Shown: positions 45,564 to 55,091 of the stretch, in pieces
Layout: each line of letters opens with the position of its first letter
Numbering within the stretch: the stretch's first letter is position 1
Assembly (NCBI RefSeq): GCF_003385455.1
Contig: NZ_QNUF01000003.1
Location: 1-64,000, forward strand
Direction of reading: 5' to 3'
DNA from: Chryseobacterium rhizosphaerae
Lineage (GTDB): Bacteria > Bacteroidota > Bacteroidia > Flavobacteriales > Weeksellaceae
Length of the DNA stretch: 64,000 nt
The notes under the pieces: model-generated
The model's input: the letters and a program-made list of their open reading frames with translations, nothing else
Database searches by the model: none
What the model was told of the DNA's origin: nothing
Made by a program: the position numbers and the translations under genes

Positions 45564-46439
45564 ATGAAAAATTTAGTAAAACTTGGATTCGCAGCATTAT
45601 TATCAATGAATACGATGACCGCAAAAGCACAGAAATCAACTCCCAGCAATGACAACAGCCTGCTATGGGAAGTATCCGGGAATGGTCTCTCCAAGCCTTC
45701 TTATATTACCGGAACTTTTCATATCTTATGCAGTAAAGATTTTGAAATAAAATCCAAGGTATTGAAAGCTCTTGAGAAATCTGACAATTTTGTCATGGAG
45801 ATCAATTATACAGATCCTGCTGAAATAAAATCACTACAAAAAATGTATCAGACAGATAAAAAAATATCAGAACAGCTTTCTCCGAATGAAGCCAAAGAAC
45901 TGAATACAATTCTGGCTGATTATGGGACGGATCTAAAAAGTATAGACTCCTCAAGTCCACAAGCACTTTATGCTCTACTTTCCACTAAAGCAATACCATG
46001 CCCCCAGACTGAAATAAAGCTCTATGAAATGGAACTTCTCCAGAAAGCAATAAAAGATAAAAAAACGATCAAAGGTCTTGAAAAGGTAGAGGATCAGTTG
46101 AAGAGCATTAATGAAGCTTATAATCTGAGAAGTACAATCACCCAACTAAAAATGGGTAAGGAATATGAAATCCTTTTTAAACAGATGATAAAAGCTTTTA
46201 AAAATGAAAATATACACTTACTTTATAGTCTTTTTAAGGATGAAAGATTTATGAATACCCAACAGGAAAATGCAATGCTCACCAACAGAAATCAAAACTG
46301 GGTAAAAGCAATGCCTGAAATAATGAAAAACCAAAGTTCTTTATTTGCCGTGGGTGGATCTCATCTTATGGGTGAAAATGGCATCATCCCTCTTCTGCAG
46401 TCAAAAGGTTATACTGTAAAGCCTGTATCAAGTTTATAA
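45564..46439 (+). CDS. TraB/GumN-family protein
   Basis: A 291-residue secreted protein. A signal peptide (ALLSMNTMTAKAQ) precedes the TraB/GumN domain, which shows ISYITGTFHILCSKDF-type text (SYITGTFH), FVMEINY and AVGGSHLMGENGIIPLLQSKGY at the end. The conserved GxxH and late GGxHL motifs fit a putative metalloprotease-like fold (TIKI/TraB). I start at 45564; the longer reading covers the terminator and lacks a signal. The sigma factor gene follows after 24 bases. Confidence 0.88.
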   Translation: MKNLVKLGFAALLSMNTMTAKAQKSTPSNDNSLLWEVSGNGLSKPSYITGTFHILCSKDFEIKSKVLKALEKSDNFVMEINYTDPAEIKSLQKMYQTDKKISEQLSPNEAKELNTILADYGTDLKSIDSSSPQALYALLSTKAIPCPQTEIKLYEMELLQKAIKDKKTIKGLEKVEDQLKSINEAYNLRSTITQLKMGKEYEILFKQMIKAFKNENIHLLYSLFKDERFMNTQQENAMLTNRNQNWVKAMPEIMKNQSSLFAVGGSHLMGENGIIPLLQSKGYTVKPVSSL

Positions 46440-46463
46440 TCATAACCAAACCATGAAACTATT

Positions 46464-46934
46464 GTGAGTAATCCAACTGAAACAGCTTTTTTAAAGCTTG
46501 TCAACCAGCACAAGGGTATTTTGTACAAAGCCTCACGGATCTACGCAGATTCCACTGAGGACCGGGAAGACCTGCAGCAGGAAATTCTTATCCAGCTATG
46601 GAAATCTTACCAAAACTTTAAAGGAAACAGTGAATTCTCAACATGGATGTACCGGGTCGCCATCAATACTTCCATTACTTATTTAAAAAAAGAAAAACAG
46701 AGAACCAATACCCATACAGACCCTTCTCATCATTTTGAAGTAGCGCAGGAAGACTACAACCCGGCAAAAGATAGGCAGCTGGAAATTTTTTACAGCGCCG
46801 TACAGGAACTCAATTCGTTGGAAAAAGCCGTCATATTTTATTTCATGGAGGGGATGTCTCATAAGGAAATCGGAAGCAATCTGGGACTCAGCGAAGGCAA
46901 TGCCCGCGTAAAACTTAACAGAACAATGGAATAA
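46464..46934 (+). CDS. ECF RNA polymerase sigma factor, C-terminal end apparently lost
   Basis: A 156-residue ECF sigma factor. Region 2 (about residues 10-75) holds YADSTEDREDLQQEILIQLWKSY and region 4 (about 95-150) holds LEKAVIFYFMEGMSHKEIGSNLGLSEGNARVKLNRT. It stops right after KLNRTME, where relatives run on for some 10-20 residues. The nearest start is GTG at 46464, overlapping a 4-codon ATG ORF at 46453. The end coincides with the missing start of the next gene, so a small deletion is likely (see findings). Confidence 0.8.
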   Translation: MSNPTETAFLKLVNQHKGILYKASRIYADSTEDREDLQQEILIQLWKSYQNFKGNSEFSTWMYRVAINTSITYLKKEKQRTNTHTDPSHHFEVAQEDYNPAKDRQLEIFYSAVQELNSLEKAVIFYFMEGMSHKEIGSNLGLSEGNARVKLNRTME

Positions 46935-47505
46935 TGAAGACCATAACGTCCAAATTCCAGATACTATAGAAAAGCTAAAAGAAAGCAAACATCCTATTTC
47001 AAAAATCCAGAAAAACATGAAAAAGGAATTCCCAATGCAGGTGGTTGCCATCATCCTTATTGGTTTTTTCCCTCTTCAACTGGGATTCCCATCTTCGCAA
47101 TACATCATCTACTATATATCTTATACGATGATGGTTGTTATATCCTCTTATTACCTTTATGGATTTTATAAGTTTTATAAACAAACTGAACTGTATACAG
47201 GCAATACTAAAAACAGCCTTTGGAAGATATACCATGAGCTGAGATTGAATATGGAAAGATACCAGTCTTTCGGGTTTTTGTTACTCCCTCATTTTCTTAT
47301 CACCATTGGCCTGGAGATCTATAATCTTTTGGAAAAAAAGGGGAAAACCTTGTCTGAACTTACCAATTCCTATCAGCAAGCTTTGATAATAGCCGTATTA
47401 TTGGGAACACTTTCTATTGTAGTAAGTATTGTTCTATGGACAAAATATATCTATGGACGCAATGCCAATCAGCTGGAAAATATCCTGAATGAAATGGATG
47501 AATAA
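46912..47505 (+). pseudogene. Membrane protein after the sigma factor, 5' end missing
   Basis: The in-frame reading begins after a stop at 46909-46911 and runs NLTEQWNNEDHNVQIPD, then EKLKESKHPISKIQKNMKKEF and two to four helices (VVAIILIGFFPLQLGF, FGFLLLPHFLITIGLEIY, ALIIAVLLGTLSIVVSIVLW). No ATG, GTG or TTG occurs before 47017. The charged N-terminal part looks like a conserved cytoplasmic domain, so the true start appears deleted. A shorter product of 162 residues could begin at the ATG at 47017. It is probably the membrane partner (anti-sigma-like) of the sigma factor. Confidence 0.6.
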
Positions 47506-47535
47506 TATAAACCCAACCTTTTAATCAGTAAAAAA

Positions 47536-47571
47536 AACAAAGCCTCGGATCCTATCTGAGGCTTTGTTCTT
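47536..47571 (+). terminator. Rho-independent terminator
   Basis: A 15-bp stem (AACAAAGCCTCGGAT / ATCTGAGGCTTTGTT, CCT loop, one wobble) followed by CTTT, 30 bases after the membrane protein stop. Confidence 0.88.
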
Positions 47572-47603
47572 TAAAAAAATGTTATTTATCATCTTCAAAT
47601 TTA

Positions 47604-47631
47604 TTTGAGGTTTTATTTTTCCTTAAATTTG
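47604..47631 (+). promoter_or_regulatory. Candidate pgi promoter
   Basis: TTTG (47604-47607) and TAAATTTG (47624-47631) match the Bacteroidota elements, but the spacing is 16 bases, shorter than the usual 19-20. It lies about 70 bases before the pgi start. Confidence 0.45.
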
Positions 47632-47699
47632 CAGATCAGAAATAAAGTCTTATGAATTTTTAAAAATGTTTATTCTCTGAACTCTAATTCCCGAAAAAT

Positions 47700-49340
47700 A
47701 TGCTATCAAAAATAAATCCTATACAAACTAACAGCTGGAAAGCTCTTGACGAACATTTTGCAGGAAACGATTTTGACCTGAGAAGCCTTTTCCAGTATAA
47801 TCCGAATCGTTTTTCAGAATTTTCTTTACAAAAGGACAATTATCTTTTTGATTATTCTAAAAACTTAATTGATTCGAGAACAAAAGAACTTCTGTTACAA
47901 CTGGCCGAAGAATGCCAGTTGAAAGAAGCCATTTCAAAAATGTTCTCTGGTGATAAAATCAACGAGACAGAAGGAAGAGCAGTATTGCATACCGCGTTAA
48001 GAGATTTTTCTGACCGCGAAATTCTTGTAGACGGTGAAAATATCAAACCACAGATCAAAAGAGTTCTTGATCACATGAAAGCCTTCTCCGAAAAAATCAT
48101 ATCGGGAGAACACAAAGGTTTCAGTGGAAAAGAGATCACAGATGTCGTGAATATAGGTATTGGAGGTTCAGATTTAGGACCGGTCATGGTATGTTCTGCT
48201 TTAAAGCATTTTAAAACCAGACTGGATGTTCATTTTGTATCCAATGTAGATGGCAATCATATCGCAGAGGTAGTTAAGAAATTAAACCCTGAAACCACTT
48301 TATTCATCATTGCTTCCAAGACCTTTACGACCCAGGAAACAATGACGAATGCGAACTCAGCAAAAGACTGGTTCCTGAAAGCTGGAAAACAGGAAGATGT
48401 AGCAAAACACTTTGTAGCCTTATCTACCAACATTGAGGAAGTTAAAAAATTCGGAATTGCAGAAGAAAATATTTTTGAATTCTGGGATTGGGTAGGCGGA
48501 AGATATTCACTTTGGAGTGCTATCGGATTAAGCATTGTTCTTGCTGTAGGATATGAAAATTTCGAACAGCTGTTAAGAGGTGCTTTTGATACCGACCAAC
48601 ACTTCCAAACTGCAGACTTCTCCGAAAACGTTCCGGTTTTAATGGGACTTTTAGGAATCTGGTACCGTAATTTTTATGCGGCGACCAGCTACGCTATTCT
48701 GCCATACTCTCAGTATTTAGACAGGTTTGCAGCTTATCTTCAACAGGGAGACATGGAAAGCAATGGAAAATGCGTAGACAGAAACGGAGAATTTGTAGAA
48801 TATGAAACCGGACCAATTATCTGGGGAGAACCGGGAACAAACGGACAGCATGCATTTTACCAACTGATCCACCAGGGTACCGAATTGATTCCGGCAGACT
48901 TTATAGCTTATGCAAAAAGCGCTAACGAGGTATCTGATCACCAGGAAAAATTGCTGGCTAACTTCTTCGCACAAACAGAAGCCCTTGCTTTTGGTAAAAC
49001 TGAAGAAGAAGTAGAACAAGAGCTTATCAATGCCGGGAAATCCGATGAGGAAATAGACCGACTGTTGAACTTTAAGGTTTTCCATGGAAACACACCCACT
49101 AACTCAATGATATTCAAAGAGCTAACCCCATTTTCGCTAGGACAGCTTATTGCCATGTATGAGCATAAAATTTTTGTTCAGGGGGTGATCTGGAATATTT
49201 TCAGCTTCGATCAGTTTGGAGTGGAATTAGGTAAAGTGTTAGCTAATAAAATCCTTCCGGAACTGGAGAACAATGAGCCCATAGATTCACATGACAGCTC
49301 TACCAACGGATTGATTAATTATTATAAAGAAAATAAATAG
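47700..49340 (+). CDS. pgi: Glucose-6-phosphate isomerase
   Basis: A 546-residue glycolytic enzyme that interconverts glucose 6-phosphate and fructose 6-phosphate. It shows [25 protein letters not shown], the PGI signature around [11 protein letters not shown], the catalytic Glu/His region ESNGK and [14 protein letters not shown], and VELGKVLA. Length matches the bacterial enzyme. It is a single gene with a likely promoter about 70 bases upstream. Confidence 0.98.
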   Translation: MLSKINPIQTNSWKALDEHFAGNDFDLRSLFQYNPNRFSEFSLQKDNYLFDYSKNLIDSRTKELLLQLAEECQLKEAISKMFSGDKINETEGRAVLHTALRDFSDREILVDGENIKPQIKRVLDHMKAFSEKIISGEHKGFSGKEITDVVNIGIGGSDLGPVMVCSALKHFKTRLDVHFVSNVDGNHIAEVVKKLNPETTLFIIASKTFTTQETMTNANSAKDWFLKAGKQEDVAKHFVALSTNIEEVKKFGIAEENIFEFWDWVGGRYSLWSAIGLSIVLAVGYENFEQLLRGAFDTDQHFQTADFSENVPVLMGLLGIWYRNFYAATSYAILPYSQYLDRFAAYLQQGDMESNGKCVDRNGEFVEYETGPIIWGEPGTNGQHAFYQLIHQGTELIPADFIAYAKSANEVSDHQEKLLANFFAQTEALAFGKTEEEVEQELINAGKSDEEIDRLLNFKVFHGNTPTNSMIFKELTPFSLGQLIAMYEHKIFVQGVIWNIFSFDQFGVELGKVLANKILPELENNEPIDSHDSSTNGLINYYKENK

Positions 49341-49449
49341 TCTATAAAAAAGAAGATTCCAGAGAAATCATGTAGAGAAAGAAGAGGCTGGTGAATTTCA
49401 GGATATCATTGTATTCAATAAAATCTAAATAAAAGTAAAAAAAGTAAAA

Positions 49450-50334
49450 ATGGCAGAAATTCTTGACGGACTTAAAGTATCCAAAGAAATAAAAGCAGAG
49501 ATCAAGGTTGAAGTAGATAAGATCCTTGAAAGCAAAAGAAGAGCACCCCACTTAGTGGCAATTCTTGTTGGAAACAACGGGGCAAGCAAGGCTTATGTGA
49601 ATGCTAAAGTAAAAGACTGTGAAGAAGTAGGATTTCAATCCAGCTTGGTTAAATTTCCAAGTACGGTTTCTGAATCTGAATTGCTGGAAAAAATTGACGA
49701 ACTGAACAAATCTAAAGCAGTAGACGGATTTATCGTTCAGCTACCTTTACCAGATCAGGTGGATCAGGAAAAAATTATCAATGCAATCGACCCAAGAAAA
49801 GATGTGGATGGATTCCACCCTGAAAACTTTGGAAAGATGGCTTTGGAAATGGATACTTTCTTACCGGCTACCCCTTTTGGTATCTTAACTTTACTGGAGA
49901 GATACAACATTGAAACTAAAGGAAAAGACTGTGTAATTATCGGAAGAAGTAAAATTGTAGGAAGACCAATGAGTATTCTTATGGGAAGAAAAGATTTCCC
50001 TGGAAATTCTACGGTTACCCTTACCCACTCTTACACTAAAGATATTGAAGAATATACTAAAAAAGCAGACATTGTAATTACCGCTTTAGGAGATCCTCAT
50101 TTCTTAAAAGGAGAAATGATCAAAGATGGTGCTGTGATTGTTGACGTAGGAATTACAAGAGTAGATGATGATTCTCCAAAAGGATATTATCTGGCAGGTG
50201 ATGTAGATTTTGACAGCTGTGCAGCTAAAGCAAGCTGGATCACTCCGGTACCTGGAGGAGTAGGCCCTATGACAAGAGCAATGTTAATGAAAAACACCAT
50301 CATTGCTTATAAAACTTCGGTCTATAACGACTAA
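49450..50334 (+). CDS. folD: Methylenetetrahydrofolate dehydrogenase / cyclohydrolase FolD
   Basis: A 294-residue bifunctional enzyme of one-carbon metabolism. Signatures are AILVGNNGASKAYV, GFIVQLPLPDQVD, DPRKDVDGFHPENFG, VIGRSKIVGRPMS and VPGGVGPMTRAML. The active-site Lys in the YVxxK motif is in SKAYVNAKVK. The next gene, queE, starts 8 bases after its stop. Confidence 0.98.
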   Translation: MAEILDGLKVSKEIKAEIKVEVDKILESKRRAPHLVAILVGNNGASKAYVNAKVKDCEEVGFQSSLVKFPSTVSESELLEKIDELNKSKAVDGFIVQLPLPDQVDQEKIINAIDPRKDVDGFHPENFGKMALEMDTFLPATPFGILTLLERYNIETKGKDCVIIGRSKIVGRPMSILMGRKDFPGNSTVTLTHSYTKDIEEYTKKADIVITALGDPHFLKGEMIKDGAVIVDVGITRVDDDSPKGYYLAGDVDFDSCAAKASWITPVPGGVGPMTRAMLMKNTIIAYKTSVYND

Positions 50335-50342
50335 TTTTAAAA

Positions 50343-50972
50343 ATGAACAAAGAAGAAGATATTTTATTAAAAGAAGGTAAAATGCTCCCTGTAATGGAGC
50401 ATTTTTACACTTTACAGGGAGAAGGAGCCCATACGGGAAAAGCCGCCTATTTCATCAGATTGGGAGGTTGTGATGTAGGATGTCACTGGTGTGATGTAAA
50501 AGAAAGCTGGGATCCTGAGCTTCATCCTTTGATGAATGCTACAGAGATTGCTGAAACAGCAGCTAAACATTGTAAAACTGTTGTTCTGACAGGAGGAGAA
50601 CCCCTTATGTGGAACTTAGAGATTCTTACCTCTAAATTAAAAGAATTAGGATGTACTATTCATATTGAAACTTCTGGAGCATATCCTATGAGTGGACATC
50701 TGGACTGGATCACTCTTTCCCCGAAGAAAACAGGATTACCAAAAGAAGAGATTTATCAAAAGGCTCATGAGCTTAAAGTCATCATTTTCAATAACAACGA
50801 CTTTAAATTTGCTGAAGAACAGGCTGCAAAAGTTTCTGACAAGTGTAGGCTATACCTTCAAAGCGAATGGAGTAAGAGAAATGACATGTATCCAAAGATT
50901 ACGGATTTCATTCTGGAACATCCGGAATGGCAGGCCTCTGTTCAGACCCATAAATACCTGAATATCCCATAA
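50343..50972 (+). CDS. queE: 7-carboxy-7-deazaguanine synthase QueE
   Basis: A 209-residue radical SAM enzyme in queuosine synthesis. The cluster motif CxxxCxxC lies at C43, C47 and C50 (GGCDVGCHWCDVKESWD). The FYTLQGEGAHTGKAAYFIRLGGC start and VLTGGEPLMW match the family. It sits 8 bases behind folD, so the two share a transcript. Other queuosine genes are outside the window. Confidence 0.95.
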   Translation: MNKEEDILLKEGKMLPVMEHFYTLQGEGAHTGKAAYFIRLGGCDVGCHWCDVKESWDPELHPLMNATEIAETAAKHCKTVVLTGGEPLMWNLEILTSKLKELGCTIHIETSGAYPMSGHLDWITLSPKKTGLPKEEIYQKAHELKVIIFNNNDFKFAEEQAAKVSDKCRLYLQSEWSKRNDMYPKITDFILEHPEWQASVQTHKYLNIP

Positions 50973-51014
50973 AAATACGTAAATTAGCTAGTCGTATTTT
51001 TTAAAAACTGATAG

Positions 51015-52385
51015 ATGCAGAGAATTCGATACTCTAGATACCTGAAATCGATTATTATTTTGCTTGACCTAATGGTTATTGCATCTATCTTCATATTTTT
51101 TTTTATAAGCAGAAACGAAAGTTTAAAATACCATAAGGAAACCTGGTATCAAAATATTTTTTCTTTGATTTTGTTATTTTTGTTCTGGGTACTTTTAAGT
51201 GGTAGGACAAAAATTTACGATATTCCAAGAAATCTGACCTATACCCTTTTCCTTGAACGCCTTTTTATCCATTTCCTCTTTTTTATACTGGGAGTTCTGC
51301 TTATTGGAAAAGTAAGTAAAAATGTTTTTTTCAATTCTGATATTTACTGGCTTTCGTTTTACCTTTTGGCTTTTATTTTTCTGGCAAAATCTATCATTTA
51401 TTTTACCATTAAGTATTTCCGTTCACTGGGGATCAATTATAGGAATGTAATGTTCCTGGGAAATAACGATTCTACGGGAATCCTTAAAAATATTTTTGAA
51501 GCCAGAAAAGATTATGGATACCGGATATTTGAATATGAATACTCAGATATAAATACGGATGAATTAGTTGGTTTTTGGAAAAAAAATGGGATACATACCC
51601 TATTTTTATCCACAGAAAACTCATTTAACGAAAATACGGAAACAAAAATTTTTAAGCTGGCAGAAGATCATAAGGTGCATATCTCGTTAATTCCGAGTAT
51701 AACACAAAGTGATTTTTTCCTTTATGATCTCGGATATATTCAGACCCAACCCGTTCTTAACCAGGCAAGATATCCATTAGATTATTACTCTAATTTTCTG
51801 GTGAAAAGAACTTTTGATATTGTTTTTTCCATTATAATATTAGTTTTCATCTGCTCCTGGGCATTCCCTATTATTGCTGTTTTAATTAAAGCCAGCTCTA
51901 AAGGGCCGGTTTTCTTCCTGCAAAAGAGGTATGGCTTCCACGAAGAAGTCTTCAACTGTTTAAAGTTCAGAACCATGGTTCCCAATGATGAGTCTGCTAC
52001 CAGTACGACCAGGGAAAATGATTCAAGAATTACGAAAGTCGGGAAGTTTCTGAGAAAAACCAGTATGGATGAACTTCCTCAGTTTATCAATGTACTGAAA
52101 GGAGAAATGTCTGTCGTAGGCCCACGCCCTCATATGCTGGCCGTAGATAATTATTATAAGCCGAAAATCGGAAGATATAGCTTAAGAAGTATGGTCAATC
52201 CTGGGATTACAGGTCTTGCACAGGTAAGCGGTTTGCGGGGTGATTTTGGAGATGTGGAAGTAGAAATGAAAAAGCGGGTTCTGGCAGATGCATTCTATGT
52301 AAGAAACTGGAGTTTCGTATTGGATATGGTTATTATTTTAAAAACAGTCTTATTGGTTATAGGTGGAGATAAAAACGCAAAATAA
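51015..52385 (+). CDS. Polyprenyl glycosylphosphotransferase (WcaJ-like sugar transferase)
   Basis: A 456-residue membrane enzyme that places the first sugar phosphate on undecaprenyl phosphate. Four N-terminal helices and a nucleotide-fold middle (about residues 140-240) precede the transferase domain: GPVFFLQKRYGF, FKFRTM, TSMDELPQFINVLKGEMSVVGPRPH. It would start an exopolysaccharide, but no further polysaccharide genes are next to it. The flippase set at 27-31 kb could be served by it. Confidence 0.92.
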   Translation: MQRIRYSRYLKSIIILLDLMVIASIFIFFFISRNESLKYHKETWYQNIFSLILLFLFWVLLSGRTKIYDIPRNLTYTLFLERLFIHFLFFILGVLLIGKVSKNVFFNSDIYWLSFYLLAFIFLAKSIIYFTIKYFRSLGINYRNVMFLGNNDSTGILKNIFEARKDYGYRIFEYEYSDINTDELVGFWKKNGIHTLFLSTENSFNENTETKIFKLAEDHKVHISLIPSITQSDFFLYDLGYIQTQPVLNQARYPLDYYSNFLVKRTFDIVFSIIILVFICSWAFPIIAVLIKASSKGPVFFLQKRYGFHEEVFNCLKFRTMVPNDESATSTTRENDSRITKVGKFLRKTSMDELPQFINVLKGEMSVVGPRPHMLAVDNYYKPKIGRYSLRSMVNPGITGLAQVSGLRGDFGDVEVEMKKRVLADAFYVRNWSFVLDMVIILKTVLLVIGGDKNAK

Positions 52386-52487
52386 GGTGTAAAGCAATAG
52401 AAAAAAAATTCAATTTTAACACTTATCTGGGTTCCTGTCTTGGTATCAACCTTAGCCCAATTCAATAAAAAAGTCTAATTTAGCACT

Positions 52488-53240
52488 ATGTTAAAAAAGT
52501 TTTTCACAGCAGTAGGGGAATACATGATTCTACTGGGAAAATCCCTACAGAAACCTCAGAAAATGAAGGTTTTCTGGAAGCTGTTCATGAGAGAAATTAA
52601 TGATTTAGGGGTCAATTCTTTTGGCCTTGTTATCTTCACTTCTATATTCGTAGGGGCAGTAGTTGCCATTCAGATGTTCAACAATTTTGATGCATCTTCG
52701 TTTCCTATTCCTCCTTCATTTGTAGGATATGCCACAAAAGCAGTACTTGTTTTAGAGTTTGCTCCTACAATTATCAGTTTAATTCTGGCCGGTAAAGTAG
52801 GCTCTTATATTGCTTCCAGTATTGGAACAATGAGAGTTTCCGAGCAGATAGATGCATTAGACATTATGGGAGTTAACTCACCTAATTTTTTGATTTTTCC
52901 TAAAATTATTGCCTGTATGCTTTTTAACCCTCTTCTTATCGCCATCAGTATCGTATTTGGTATCGGCGGCGGATATATTGCAGGGATCTTAACAGGAAAC
53001 TGGACAGAAAACGATTATATTGTAGGAATTCAAATGTATATGCCTAATCTCTTTATATATTATGCATTTAGCAAAACTATCGTTTTTGCTTTCATCATTG
53101 CTACCGTTCCTTCTTATTTCGGATATAATGTAAAAGGTGGGTCTCTGGAAGTTGGTAGAGCCAGCACACAGGCTGTGGTATGGACAATGGTATTCATTAT
53201 CATTTCGGAATTAATTTTAACCCAATTAATATTAAGCTAA
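52488..53240 (+). CDS. mlaE: Phospholipid ABC transporter permease MlaE
   Basis: A 250-residue permease with about five helices. It shows GAVVAIQMFNNF near residue 60, PTIISLILAGKVGSYIASSIGTMRVSEQIDALDIMGV (the MlaE signature) and a late YFGYNVKGGSLEVGRASTQAVV. It would move phospholipids with MlaF. The stop overlaps the mlaF start (TAATG). Confidence 0.94.
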   Translation: MLKKFFTAVGEYMILLGKSLQKPQKMKVFWKLFMREINDLGVNSFGLVIFTSIFVGAVVAIQMFNNFDASSFPIPPSFVGYATKAVLVLEFAPTIISLILAGKVGSYIASSIGTMRVSEQIDALDIMGVNSPNFLIFPKIIACMLFNPLLIAISIVFGIGGGYIAGILTGNWTENDYIVGIQMYMPNLFIYYAFSKTIVFAFIIATVPSYFGYNVKGGSLEVGRASTQAVVWTMVFIIISELILTQLILS

Positions 53241-54055
53241 TGATTGAGGTAAAAGATCTTAAGAAAAGTTTTGGAGATGTTGAAGTACTTAAGGGAATTT
53301 CAACTTCATTTGATAAAGGAAAGGTAAATCTGATCATTGGACAAAGTGGTTCCGGAAAAACGGTTTTTCTTAAAAGTCTATTGAATGTTTATATGCCGTC
53401 ATCCGGAGAAATCTTATTCGACGGAAGGAATGTCAATACAATGACAAGAGACGAAAAACAACATCTTCGTTCAGAAATTGGAACGGTATTCCAGGGAAGT
53501 GCGCTATTTGATTCTTTAACTGTGGAAGAAAATATTATGTTCCCACTGGATATGTTTACCAATCTTACCTATAGAGAGAAAAAGAAAAGGGTTTTTGAGG
53601 TAATAGGCAGAGTTCACCTTGACAAAGCTGATAAAAAATATCCATCTGAAATCTCTGGGGGAATGCAGAAAAGGGTAGCCATTGCAAGAGCCATTGTAAA
53701 CAATCCTAAATATTTATTCTGTGACGAACCCAATTCAGGGTTAGATCCATATACTTCCAAAATCATTGATGATCTTCTCTATGAAATCACCAAGGAATAT
53801 AATACAACTACGATCATCAATACACACGATATGAACTCTGTAATGACGATTGGTGAGAAAATTGTATATCTGAGATTAGGAATCAAAGAGTGGGAAGGAA
53901 ATAAAGATATCCTGATCACCGCGGGCAATAAAAATCTGATCGATTTCGTTTATTCTTCAGAACTGTTTAAAGAGCTGCGAGAATATTTGCTTGAAAATAA
54001 TAAAACAATTGAAAATACAAATACAAAAATAGACAATAATGAAAAAGGCACTTAG
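53240..54055 (+). CDS. mlaF: Phospholipid ABC transporter ATPase MlaF
   Basis: A 271-residue ABC ATPase. Walker A GQSGSGKT is at 34-41, the signature SGGMQKR at 139-145, and Walker B/D-loop in LFCDEPNSGLDP. I start at the ATG at 53240, which overlaps the mlaE stop; a longer frame from 53180 is inside mlaE. It overlaps the next gene by 17 bases. The Mla system in this window lacks an adjacent mlaD, which is at 35052. Confidence 0.94.
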   Translation: MIEVKDLKKSFGDVEVLKGISTSFDKGKVNLIIGQSGSGKTVFLKSLLNVYMPSSGEILFDGRNVNTMTRDEKQHLRSEIGTVFQGSALFDSLTVEENIMFPLDMFTNLTYREKKKRVFEVIGRVHLDKADKKYPSEISGGMQKRVAIARAIVNNPKYLFCDEPNSGLDPYTSKIIDDLLYEITKEYNTTTIINTHDMNSVMTIGEKIVYLRLGIKEWEGNKDILITAGNKNLIDFVYSSELFKELREYLLENNKTIENTNTKIDNNEKGT

Positions 54056-54650
54056 TATAGCATTAATAGGGTTTTCAATGTGGGCTTCAGCACAGATCTC
54101 ACTGGCAGGTAAAGCCAATTTAATATTTCCTACAGGTTCTCCTTCATGGTCAAACATCAAAGGAACTGTGAATGATGCTATTGAAGGAACAGGAAAAAAT
54201 AATGTAGGTTTCAATGTAGGGCTTTCCCTAAAAGTAGGTCTTCCTACTTCATTATTTGTAATGCCTGAAATCTATTATACTCACTTCAAAAATGAGTTCA
54301 CGACAGAGAATACAACTTTTGATGTAAAAAGCAACCGTATAGACGTTCCGGTTCTTTTAGGGTATAATCTTTTAGGAAATATGCTGGGCGTATTTGTAGG
54401 TCCGGTAGGGAGCTTCAATTTAAGCAAGGATAATACTTACAATGACTTCAAAGAAAATTCTAAAAACGATTTTACAGTAGGATACCAGTTTGGAGCACAG
54501 CTTGAAATTAAAAAGCTGATTGTCAATGCAAGATATGAAGGAGCATTCAGTAAGGATGAAAGAAACTTTATCAATAAGGTTTCAGGATCTGAGATCAGAT
54601 ATGACAACAGACCTAACTTATTTATGGTAGGTTTAGGGTATAAGTTTTAA
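54039..54650 (+). CDS. Outer membrane beta-barrel protein coupled to MlaEF
   Basis: A 203-residue protein with a signal peptide (IALIGFSMWASAQ) and a small barrel of the PorT / outer-membrane beta-barrel type. It ends in an aromatic residue (GLGYKF) with typical Tyr/Gly-rich strands (FVMPEIYYTHF, DVPVLLGYNLL). Its start lies inside mlaF (17-base overlap), so it is translated with the transporter. This suggests an outer membrane role in lipid transport, which is inference. A bidirectional terminator follows. Confidence 0.82.
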   Translation: MKKALSIALIGFSMWASAQISLAGKANLIFPTGSPSWSNIKGTVNDAIEGTGKNNVGFNVGLSLKVGLPTSLFVMPEIYYTHFKNEFTTENTTFDVKSNRIDVPVLLGYNLLGNMLGVFVGPVGSFNLSKDNTYNDFKENSKNDFTVGYQFGAQLEIKKLIVNARYEGAFSKDERNFINKVSGSEIRYDNRPNLFMVGLGYKF

Positions 54651-54673
54651 TCAACTATCGAAAATAACAACTT

Positions 54674-54708
54674 TAAATCCTCAAATTTTATATTTGAGGA
54701 TTTTTATT
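54674..54708. terminator. Bidirectional terminator overlapping the 3' end of a gene
   Basis: A 12-bp stem (AAATCCTCAAAT / ATTTGAGGATTT) with T runs on both strands lies between the convergent beta-barrel gene and the small membrane gene. The right arm is inside the last codons of the latter (stop at 54688). Confidence 0.85.
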
Positions 54709-55002
54709 TTGACTTTCTTCAAGCTCTGCCTGTCTTTTAGCAATCTCAGCAGCCTGTTTTTCAAGGTCTTCTTTATCCTTTTGTAACTGCTTGAATTCTT
54801 TTTTCTTTTGCTCTGCTTTTATAGCACTTCCTTTACTTACATAGCCTACCATTCCTCCAATAATTAATCCTATTCCTACTCCTGCCATCATCCCCATAAT
54901 ATGAGAAATTTTAATCTGCTCTACAGCAAAATCAGTAGTTAAATAAAAAAGTAAAGCGGAAACAGCTAACAGTATAAGTCCGGTAATTGATAAACTCTTC
55001 AT
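54688..55002 (-). CDS. Small membrane protein with coiled coil
   Basis: A 104-residue protein with two helices (SITGLILLAVSALLFYL and IMGMMAGVGIGLIIGGMVGYV) and a cytoplasmic charged tail (about residues 62-100) rich in Lys, Glu and Gln that should form a coiled coil. I do not recognise a family; it resembles small YtxH-like membrane proteins. It stands alone. Confidence 0.7.
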   Translation of the reverse strand: MKSLSITGLILLAVSALLFYLTTDFAVEQIKISHIMGMMAGVGIGLIIGGMVGYVSKGSAIKAEQKKKEFKQLQKDKEDLEKQAAEIAKRQAELEESQNKNPQI

Positions 55003-55030
55003 AATATTGTGTTTGGGTGGTTAATTAAAA

Positions 55031-55067
55031 AAGCCTTATCAAATTTACTAAAAATTTAATAAGGCTT
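55031..55067 (-). terminator. Terminator after the M48 protease gene
   Basis: A stem AAGCCTTAT / ATAAGGCTT extended by AAATTT / AAATTT, 25 bases past the stop at 55092, followed by a U run on the minus strand. Confidence 0.85.
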
Positions 55068-55091
55068 ACTCAAGATTAAAATTCTATACGA

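Noticed and set aside
46453..46467. A 4-codon ORF overlapping the sigma factor start
   Set aside because: It is most likely chance; it could couple translation, but nothing else supports it.
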